A DNA stretch of 18,795 nt from Lachnospiraceae bacterium UBA3332 (GTDB lineage: Bacteria > Bacillota > Clostridia > Lachnospirales > Lachnospiraceae): contig DERU01000119.1 of assembly GCA_002361095.1 (NCBI GenBank), forward strand, positions 1,991 to 20,785, given 5' to 3'. Made by a program: the position numbers and the translations under genes. Of the stretch, positions 13,481 through 18,795 are shown in pieces. The notes beneath the pieces were generated by a model. The model did no database searches. It was given only the letters and a program-made list of their open reading frames with translations, and had not been told where the DNA came from. Position 1 is the first letter of the stretch, and each line of letters begins with the position of its first letter.

Positions 13481-14821
13481 TCACGGAAACGCTTTTCTTT
13501 TACGCCACGGCCCCCTGCCGTAAAAGAAAAGCGACATGACCGTAGCCACGGTCCATCCCACCGGCCAGGCGCACCAGATACCGGTGGCTCCCAGGAAAGT
13601 CTCCGAAAACAAAACGGCCAGCAAAACCCGCAAAACCAAATCCGTAAACGTAGCGGCCATAAACTGCGCCATCCTTCCCGTGCCCCGCAAAATTCCATCC
13701 GCCACCAGCTTGGCGGAAACCACAAAGTAAAACGGCGACAAAATGCGCAGAAACACAATTCCCGTCTCCATGGCAGCCGCCGTAGGGTCTTTCAAAAACA
13801 GCCCCAGCACCGGTTTTCCCGCAAAAAAGTACACAAGAAACAGCGGCAGCCCCAAAATCCAGACCAGCCTGATACCCGCCAAAAAACCCGGCCGGATGCG
13901 CCCTGTCTTTCCCGCCCCGATATTCTGGGCCGCATAGTTGGAAATGCCGTTGGCCAGCGTGGTAAAGGAAGTGATGACCAAATTATTCATTTTGACGGCG
14001 GCGCTGTACCCGGCCATCACGGAAGCGCCGAAACCGTTGATCACCCCCTGTATGACAATATTGCCCACGGATACAAAGCTCTGCTGCAGCATACTGGGAA
14101 TCGCAATCCCCAGGATTTTTTTCAAAAGCCCCCAATCAAACAGCGCGATCCGTCCCTGCGCCGGGATCCGGCAAAAGCGCCGCCATACGGCGGCTACCGC
14201 CAGTACACAGCTTATGCCCTGGCACAGAAAAGTCGCCCACGCAACGCCCGCCACCCCCATGCCAAAGCCTTCCACAAACCAAATATCCACCGCGATATTT
14301 GCCGTGGAGGACACTGCCAGAAAACAGAAAGGCGTTTTGGAATCGCCCAGCGCGGAAAAAATTCCCGTCGCTATATTATAAAAGAACACAAAGGGCAGTC
14401 CCCACACATAAATATCCAGGTACAGCTGCGAATCCGCAAAAACCTCCGGCGGCGTGCGGATTATCCGCAAAAGCGCCGCGCACCCAAAAATACCGGCAAA
14501 CATCAGAACCGCGCACAGAATCGCGCTGAAAATGCAGGCTGTGGCAGCCGCCGTTTTCATTCCGGCATATTCTTTTGCCCCAAACAGCTGGGAAACGATA
14601 ACAGAACATCCCATATTGCATCCAAAGGCAAATGCAAGGAAAACCAAGGTAATTTCATAACCGTTGCCCACAGCCGCCAGCGCATTTTCTCCGATAAACT
14701 TCCCGGCTACCAGACTATCCGCGATATTATACAGCTGTTGAAAAAGAACGCTGCCAAACAGCGGAAGGCAGAACCTCCACAACACCGTTTCCGGCTTTCC
14801 CACCGTCAAATCCTGATTCAA
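13481..14821 (-). CDS. MATE-family multidrug/metabolite exporter
   Basis: A 446-residue integral membrane protein with about twelve hydrophobic segments, of the MATE (NorM/DinF-like) family, which exports cationic drugs or metabolites by sodium or proton antiport. The N-terminal LTVGKPETVLWRFCLPLFG and FQQLYNIADSLVAGKFIG, plus VGNGYE, are hallmark MATE sequence; a second related half begins near the middle (PSMLQQSFVSVGNIVIQG). I choose the TTG at 14821 because GGGGG lies 8 nt upstream and family members begin with the equivalent of NQDLTVGKP. The ATG at 14857 lies inside a -10-like box and lacks a ribosome site. The gene is divergent from a LysR regulator, its likely controller. The C-terminal codons contain a 15-bp inverted repeat. 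Confidence 0.92.
   Translation of the reverse strand: MNQDLTVGKPETVLWRFCLPLFGSVLFQQLYNIADSLVAGKFIGENALAAVGNGYEITLVFLAFAFGCNMGCSVIVSQLFGAKEYAGMKTAAATACIFSAILCAVLMFAGIFGCAALLRIIRTPPEVFADSQLYLDIYVWGLPFVFFYNIATGIFSALGDSKTPFCFLAVSSTANIAVDIWFVEGFGMGVAGVAWATFLCQGISCVLAVAAVWRRFCRIPAQGRIALFDWGLLKKILGIAIPSMLQQSFVSVGNIVIQGVINGFGASVMAGYSAAVKMNNLVITSFTTLANGISNYAAQNIGAGKTGRIRPGFLAGIRLVWILGLPLFLVYFFAGKPVLGLFLKDPTAAAMETGIVFLRILSPFYFVVSAKLVADGILRGTGRMAQFMAATFTDLVLRVLLAVLFSETFLGATGIWCAWPVGWTVATVMSLFFYGRGPWRKRKAFP
13490..13533. repeat. 15-bp perfect inverted repeat in the 3' end of the MATE gene
   Basis: CGCTTTTCTTTTACG (13490-13504) and its exact reverse complement (13519-13533) flank a 14-nt GC-rich loop. 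It encodes the end of the pump (SLFFYGRGPWRKRKAF). On the minus strand the stem is followed by TTTCCG and the stop codon. It could be a terminator buried in the coding end, ahead of the aldolase promoter. Confidence 0.7.
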
Positions 14822-14855
14822 TACAAATTCCCCCTTTCCTGATCTTTCAGATTCC

Positions 14856-14905
14856 ATTATAATGTGTTACGGTTCCGTCAGGGCTGTGCCGTAACACATT
14901 ATAAT
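14856..14905. promoter_or_regulatory. 17-bp perfect inverted repeat with mirrored TATAAT boxes (MATE/LysR control region)
   Basis: Left arm 14856-14872 (ATTATAATGTGTTACGG) and right arm 14889-14905 are exact reverse complements with a 16-bp spacer. Each arm contains ATTATAAT, so each outward direction has a TATAAT: minus strand 14856-14861 for the MATE gene and plus strand 14900-14905 for the LysR gene. Neither has a good -35 at 17 bp, as expected if a bound activator is needed. Alternatives are TTTTCA (14921-14926) with a minus-strand TATAAT at 14898-14903, and plus-strand CTGACA (14911-14916) with TATGGT (14934-14939). Most likely the operator of the LysR regulator, controlling both genes. 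Confidence 0.65.
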
Positions 14906-14961
14906 ACCCTCTGACAAATATGAAAAATATATATATGGTATTGGAGGAATATAAAAAATAG

Positions 14962-15858
14962 ATGGATATTAATTTTGAATATTATAAGATTTTCTACCAT
15001 GTGGCAAAATACGGAAACATCACCAAAGCGGCCGCCGCGCTTGGCAGCAGCCAGCCGAATGTCACAAGAATCCTGAAGCTGCTGGAAAGCCAGCTTGACT
15101 GCCGGCTGTTTTTCCGCGAAGCGAGGGGCGTCCGGCTCACCGAAGAAGGGGAAAAACTTTTTTCCCACGTGGATGCCGCTTACCGGCACCTGCTGCGCGC
15201 AGAAGAAGAAATCGGCCGCCACAGGGCCGAAGCGTCCGGCATCGTGACCATAGGCGCCACCGAAACGGCCCTGCATTTGTTTTTGCTGGACGCCATCCGG
15301 GATTTTAGGGCAAAATACCCCCAAATCCGCATCCGCATCCACAATCATGCCACCCGGGAACTGCTGCGCCTGCTTGGCGGCGGAAAACTGGATTTCGCCG
15401 TCGTCACCGCCCCCTTTCAAACGGCCGCCCCACTGTTCCGGGAAGAACTGCTCTCCTTTTGCGAAATCCTCGTAGGCGGAACACAATACTTTTCCCTCGG
15501 CCAAAAACAAGACGAACTGCGCGCATTCCTGCAATACCCCTGGATCGGCCTGGGCAAGGGAACGGTCACCTATGAATTCTACCGGGAATTTTTTGCCGGA
15601 TACGGACTTGAAATGGAACTGGCCATGGAAGTGGCCACCTCAGATCTGATGATACCGCTGATTCAAAATAACTTGGGAATCGGCTTTGTGCCAAAGCCCC
15701 TGGCACAGCCCCTGCTGGATACCCACAGGCTGGTGCAGCTGCACCCGGCCTGCGCATATCCTCCCCGCCGTCTGGAACTTCTCCATGACAAACGGCGTCC
15801 CAAAAGCGCCGCAGCGGATATTTTCTATCACTACTTAAAGGAAACAGGATCTCACTGA
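14962..15858 (+). CDS. LysR-family transcriptional regulator
   Basis: A 298-residue LysR-type regulator of normal length. The N-terminal winged helix-turn-helix covers about residues 1-60 (FYHVAKYGNITKAAAALGSS, QPNVTRILKLLE), followed by the linker helix and a periplasmic-binding-protein-like effector domain from about residue 92 (GIVTIGATETALHLF) to the end. It binds DNA as a tetramer, with a small molecule altering activation. The ATG has GGAGGA 13 nt upstream, rather long spacing, but the MDINFEYYKIFYHVA beginning is typical for clostridial members. It is transcribed away from the MATE exporter gene, with a large inverted repeat between them, so the exporter is the obvious target and its substrate the likely effector. 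Its stop overlaps the convergent DUF4091 gene by 7 bp. Confidence 0.93.
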   Translation: MDINFEYYKIFYHVAKYGNITKAAAALGSSQPNVTRILKLLESQLDCRLFFREARGVRLTEEGEKLFSHVDAAYRHLLRAEEEIGRHRAEASGIVTIGATETALHLFLLDAIRDFRAKYPQIRIRIHNHATRELLRLLGGGKLDFAVVTAPFQTAAPLFREELLSFCEILVGGTQYFSLGQKQDELRAFLQYPWIGLGKGTVTYEFYREFFAGYGLEMELAMEVATSDLMIPLIQNNLGIGFVPKPLAQPLLDTHRLVQLHPACAYPPRRLELLHDKRRPKSAAADIFYHYLKETGSH

Positions 15859-17489
15859 GTTTTTGACGCAAGCTTTTGCAGTATGAGCCGGTTTACCCGT
15901 TCCCGCACTGCCAGCACTTCCGCAGCGCTCCCGGCGCTGCATGCAAAATCCCGGTAAGGAACCTGTGCGTACAAGGCCTCCACCTGCTCCCGTCCGGCCA
16001 AAGTTTCCGCCAGGCATAAGGCCCGCAAATCCTGCAGCGCCTCCAAAAACAATTCCAGCCCCACCGACGCAATCGGTCCTTCCCTGCCCGGATAGACGCT
16101 GAAAGCGTCCCCGGCCGGGAACGCACCGCCCGCGTCGCTCTCCCGGAACGGATCCACCGTCCTTGTGGCAAACTGGGTCATCCAAAAATTATAACCCCAA
16201 TGCAAAAAACCTTCTATCCGGGCATCATATAATTGCAGGCCAATGCAGCGGTTGCGCGCGCCGGGCATGGCCAGGAACCGGTTGCTCACCCCTTTTGCCT
16301 GCGAGCAGCAGTAATACGCCCACAAATGCGGCGTCCCGTGTTCCAGAAACGGGGCGATACGGTTGGTGGCGCACACCGGCACTTCCATCATCCCTTTTTC
16401 GTAAAATTCATAATCCGAAATGGCGTCCATTTTGGGAAAGCCTTCCGTCAGCGCGCGGATCCGCTCCGCAAGTCTGCCGTAATGTTCCAAATGTTCCCTG
16501 CCGGGTTCGTCGGACACATGGAAATACACCTTTCCCTCCCATCCCTCGCTGCGCAGAAAAGCGGTCAGGGCAGGCAGAAAAGCCTCCAAAAATCCGGTAT
16601 ACGCTTCCCCGTCCGCATCCGTCTCCCATCCGAAAATCCGCCTGACCTCCCCGTCCGCCTTGGCCATCACCTTCGGCGCGTGTGCCGCTCCCCACTGGGT
16701 AAACAAATGACTGGCCTCCAGACAGCGGATTTTGCACCGCCTGCACATGGCGATCCAACGTGCCAGCCGCTCAAAACCGAAATGCCAGCCGTCCTTTCCG
16801 GCTTCCACGTCCACCAGCTGCACCGTAGGACGCTCTGTCCCCGGCAGCGTATCCAGCGGCGGGGTAAACAGGGGCGTCAACAGCATATTGACACCGTGCT
16901 CTGCCGCAAAACGCACATAACCTTCCACCAGTTCCCACCAGCGTTCGGAAAAAACCTCCGTCTGATATTGCTGCGCAATACAATCCGTGTGCAGCCACTG
17001 GGTAAACAAAAGCTTCTGCTCCGGCAGCCTCCCCGGCAGAAGCAAAAACCCAAACGTCTCCTCCGCCACCGTCTCCCCCCGCACGCAAAAGCGCAGCGTC
17101 ACCGGATATTCCCCCGGCTCCTCATCCCCGGTATGGATACTGACCCAAAGTGCGCGCCACTGTCCCCCATACAGCCGCACGGATTCTTCCAGCGGCTTTA
17201 GGATATCCGGAAATAGCCCGGCTCCTGTACACAGATAATTCTCATCCCTATCCATGGGACATACATACTCCGCCGGTTCCAGTTCCACGGTTCTTACGGA
17301 CACGCCCTCCAGCGCGGATAAAACTTCAATCTGCGCCCATTCGGGCGCACCCTCCCAAAAGTATGCCAGTTGGAACTGAAAACATTCCCCTAAAAACGCT
17401 TCTCCTTCCCGCATCCGGGGCGCCAAAAGTTCCTCTGTGGGAAACACTTTTTCCATGGAACCAATCAGCCTTGTGCGCATCTTCCCCAT
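15852..17489 (-). CDS. DUF4091 domain protein, glycoside-hydrolase-like
   Basis: A 545-residue protein with an N-terminal beta-rich part (about 1-160), then a TIM-barrel-like region and the DUF4091 C-terminal signature. Recognisable family stretches are FTQWLHTDCIA, GVNMLLTPLFTPPLDT, HVSDEPG (about 333-339), GFLHWGYNFW and the GDAFSVYPG...GPIASVGLE end, followed by EALQDLRAL. The Asp-Glu of HVSDEP suggests an acid catalyst of a glycosidase type, but I know of no firm substrate. There is no signal peptide, so it probably acts inside the cell. ATG 17489 is preceded by GAGGGGG at 8-nt spacing. It follows the alarmone synthetase gene by 42 bp without a visible promoter of its own, so the two are probably co-transcribed. 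Confidence 0.85.
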   Translation of the reverse strand: MGKMRTRLIGSMEKVFPTEELLAPRMREGEAFLGECFQFQLAYFWEGAPEWAQIEVLSALEGVSVRTVELEPAEYVCPMDRDENYLCTGAGLFPDILKPLEESVRLYGGQWRALWVSIHTGDEEPGEYPVTLRFCVRGETVAEETFGFLLLPGRLPEQKLLFTQWLHTDCIAQQYQTEVFSERWWELVEGYVRFAAEHGVNMLLTPLFTPPLDTLPGTERPTVQLVDVEAGKDGWHFGFERLARWIAMCRRCKIRCLEASHLFTQWGAAHAPKVMAKADGEVRRIFGWETDADGEAYTGFLEAFLPALTAFLRSEGWEGKVYFHVSDEPGREHLEHYGRLAERIRALTEGFPKMDAISDYEFYEKGMMEVPVCATNRIAPFLEHGTPHLWAYYCCSQAKGVSNRFLAMPGARNRCIGLQLYDARIEGFLHWGYNFWMTQFATRTVDPFRESDAGGAFPAGDAFSVYPGREGPIASVGLELFLEALQDLRALCLAETLAGREQVEALYAQVPYRDFACSAGSAAEVLAVRERVNRLILQKLASKTQ

Positions 17490-17512
17490 CCTTTTATCCC
17501 CCTCTTTGGTAT

Positions 17513-17531
17513 CCGCAGCGCCGGACTGCGG
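17513..17531 (-). repeat. Stem-loop in the relQ-DUF4091 gap
   Basis: CCGCAG (17513-17518) and CTGCGG (17526-17531) pair around a 7-nt loop directly behind the alarmone synthetase stop codon. No T-run follows on the minus strand, so it probably does not fully stop transcription into the DUF4091 gene. Confidence 0.4.
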
Positions 17532-18170
17532 CTATATCACGTTTCCGTGCGCTTTGATTTCCTCGTTCAGCTGCTGCATCCTGTCGTCAAGTTTTGAAAC
17601 CATCTCGGCGCACTCGATCAGTTCGCTTTTCACATGCTCCGGTGCGTTTCCCTCAAATTTATAATTGATCTTATGTTCCAGGCTCGCCCAAAAATCCATC
17701 GCCACCGTCCGAATCTGGATTTCCACCTTGGCTTCCACCGTTCTGTCGGACAAAAACACAGGAACCGTCACAAGCATATGGTAACTTTTATAACCGCTCT
17801 TCTTGGGATTGCGGATATAGTCTTTGACGGCAATCACACGGATATCGTTCTGCAGGCGGATCATCTCCGCAATCCGGTAAATATCGGATGTAAAAGAACA
17901 GATAACCCGGATCCCTGCTATATCATTGACATATTTTACCATGTTTTCAATATTCGATTCATAACCATGGCGCTTAAGCTTCTTGACAATACTTTCCGGC
18001 GTCTTGATTCTGGATTTGATATGTTCGATCGGGTTATACTGATGTACATGCTGAAATTCGTCGTTCAAAATCTCCAGCTTGGTATTGATTTGTTTCAATG
18101 CGGCGTTATAAACCAGCGTGACTTCCTGCCATGTCTCGATCTGGCTGTCCGCGTCCCATATTACTTCCAT
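17532..18170 (-). CDS. relQ: Small alarmone synthetase, GTP pyrophosphokinase (RelQ/YjbM type)
   Basis: A 212-residue protein with only the RelA/SpoT synthetase domain, the size of Bacillus YjbM (211). It transfers pyrophosphate from ATP to GDP or GTP to make (p)ppGpp, the stringent-response signal, in the cytoplasm. Visible motifs are DIAGIRV (83-89), KSGYKSYH (124-131, nucleotide-stacking Tyr), VEIQIRT (149-155) and the FWASLEHKINYK stretch (160-171). There is no HD hydrolase, TGS or ACT domain, so it cannot degrade or sense the signal as long RSH enzymes do. Start chosen at ATG 18170 with GTGAGG 9 nt upstream; a GTG at 18185 is inside that ribosome site. It leads a two-gene unit with the DUF4091 gene. 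RelP is an alternative, less likely from the C-terminal length. Confidence 0.92.
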   Translation of the reverse strand: MEVIWDADSQIETWQEVTLVYNAALKQINTKLEILNDEFQHVHQYNPIEHIKSRIKTPESIVKKLKRHGYESNIENMVKYVNDIAGIRVICSFTSDIYRIAEMIRLQNDIRVIAVKDYIRNPKKSGYKSYHMLVTVPVFLSDRTVEAKVEIQIRTVAMDFWASLEHKINYKFEGNAPEHVKSELIECAEMVSKLDDRMQQLNEEIKAHGNVI

Positions 18171-18202
18171 GATACAATGCCTCACTCTTTCTAATGTTCT
18201 TC

Positions 18203-18230
18203 ATTATAGCACAGCTTTTAGGGCAATCAA
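18203..18230 (-). promoter_or_regulatory. Extended -10 promoter of the relQ gene
   Basis: Minus-strand TATAAT (18203-18208) is preceded by TGC, giving an extended -10, with TTGATT (18225-18230) 16 bp upstream. Transcription would start near 18196, about 26 nt before the start codon. Good fit despite the weaker -35. Confidence 0.75.
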
Positions 18231-18404
18231 ACAAGTTTACAAAAAATTCACACAAAGATGCTATATTTTGCCGCCGCAGGCCATAACAAAATATCTATAT
18301 GCCGGGCCGGTTCCAAATATGCGGACTTGTAATTTTTATTTATTTGTAGTACATTCCATACAGTAAGGCCAACTACCGCTTACCAACAACAGGAGGACTT
18401 TGCC

Positions 18405-18671
18405 ATGTTCCGTTTATGGGGAAAAATATGGAAAGAAAACCGGCTGCTTTCCGATACCGTAATCTGCAACGACACACCAGACAGCCGCACCCACAAAATA
18501 TTTGACGCGATGCACGAACTGTGCATGGCCTTTGATTTGAGCGAACCGCTGTGGCTGGACAGCAATATCCAGGAATTCAAACGCCACTCCAAAACCCGCT
18601 TCCGGCAGGATTCCTTTATCGAATCCATTGATTTTGACTACCTGGAAATCCATGTGATAGAAGAAGATTAA
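18405..18671 (+). CDS. Conserved-looking 88-residue protein of unknown function
   Basis: An 88-residue acidic-ended soluble protein. Strong AGGAGG (18391-18396) lies 8 nt before the ATG, so it is very likely translated. Residues 1-12 are basic and aromatic (FRLWGKIWKENR), the middle (about 25-70) looks like one compact helical domain with KIFDAMHELCMAFDL, PLWLDSNIQEFKRHSKTRF, and the end IDFDYLEIHVIEED is beta-like and acidic. No signal peptide, membrane segment or known motif is seen. I recall similar orphan proteins in Lachnospiraceae genomes but cannot name a family. A weak promoter candidate, TTGTAA (18327-18332) with TACATT (18350-18355) at 17 bp, precedes it. It is divergent from relQ across a 234-bp gap that otherwise shows only the two promoters. 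Confidence 0.8.
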   Translation: MFRLWGKIWKENRLLSDTVICNDTPDSRTHKIFDAMHELCMAFDLSEPLWLDSNIQEFKRHSKTRFRQDSFIESIDFDYLEIHVIEED

Positions 18672-18795
18672 ATAGTTCATCCCCCAATGGCATCCGTTTA
18701 AGGCGGAAGGCAGGCTCAGAGGATCCGCAGGCATGGGCAGCCTCCGAATGCGGGCACAGGAGCGCACGGTCGTTTCAGGATGCTGGATCCCGGAC
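18672..18795. other. Right edge, no supported gene
   Basis: After the small protein's stop codon, 124 bp remain. A plus-strand ATG at 18733, with AGAGGA 9 nt upstream, opens a frame to the window end (MGSLRMRAQERT...), which could be the start of the next gene, but the 21 visible codons match nothing I know. No terminator with a T-run is seen after the 88-residue gene. Confidence 0.2.

Noticed and set aside
13457..14842. 461-codon plus-strand frame opposite the MATE gene
   Set aside because: Composition is Arg/His/Gln/Pro-rich without domains, as expected for the complement of a hydrophobic GC-rich membrane gene; the MATE motifs on the other strand are decisive.
16233..17201. 322-codon plus-strand frame opposite the DUF4091 gene
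   Set aside because: No recognisable domain and basic, antisense-like composition; the DUF4091 signature on the minus strand is clear.
18414..18767. 117-codon minus-strand frame opposite the 88-residue gene
   Set aside because: The plus-strand gene has a near-ideal ribosome site and natural-looking protein sequence; the minus frame has neither.
1..18795. CRISPR array, tRNA, rRNA or intact insertion sequence
   Set aside because: I looked for regularly spaced repeats, cloverleaf-like segments and transposase genes with terminal repeats and saw none; the only tandem repeat is the 33-bp linker repeat in the wall hydrolase gene.

Overview
The window looks like chromosomal DNA of a Gram-positive, low-to-middle GC Clostridia member, most likely a gut Lachnospiraceae. 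Reasons: strong AGGAGG-type ribosome sites, several consensus vegetative promoters with 17-bp spacers, a clostridial-style arabinose operon (AraK-type kinase, split transketolase), a TTG-started MATE pump, a RelQ-type alarmone synthetase and remnants of PD-(D/E)XK nuclease families common in this group. The species cannot be named from the sequence.

Region 1 (1-6225, minus strand) is an arabinose operon. A consensus promoter at 6168-6196, with an inverted repeat directly behind the -35 box, drives araA (isomerase), an AraK-like ribulokinase, araD (4-epimerase), the N- and C-terminal halves of a split transketolase, and the start of a GH51 alpha-L-arabinofuranosidase cut by the window edge. 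Together they release arabinose from arabinan or arabinoxylan, convert it to xylulose 5-phosphate and feed it into the non-oxidative pentose phosphate pathway. GC-rich hairpins lie in the araA-araK and transketolase-arabinofuranosidase gaps. No transporter or regulator of the operon is in the window.

Region 2 (6226-8753) is a scrap zone around one intact gene, a secreted two-SH3 NlpC/P60 wall hydrolase with its own promoter and terminator. It lies between two decayed nuclease genes: an Rpn-like fragment with a 1-base frameshift, and a YhcG (DUF1016) fragment with one in-frame TGA and a 28-bp perfect palindrome.

Region 3 (about 8590-10620) is an AT-rich insertion. It carries an unusual membrane protein joining an isoprenylcysteine-methyltransferase-like domain to a beta-lactamase-type serine hydrolase, with probable mobile-element gene ends on both sides.

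Region 4 (10630-15858) holds trxB-like thioredoxin reductase and a FabG-like reductase (plus), a DRE-TIM aldolase of unknown role (minus), and a MATE exporter divergent from a LysR regulator across a large perfect inverted repeat. Region 5 (15852-18795) holds a relQ-like (p)ppGpp synthetase followed by a DUF4091 protein (minus), and an 88-residue orphan protein (plus). No rRNA, tRNA, CRISPR array or intact insertion sequence was recognised.
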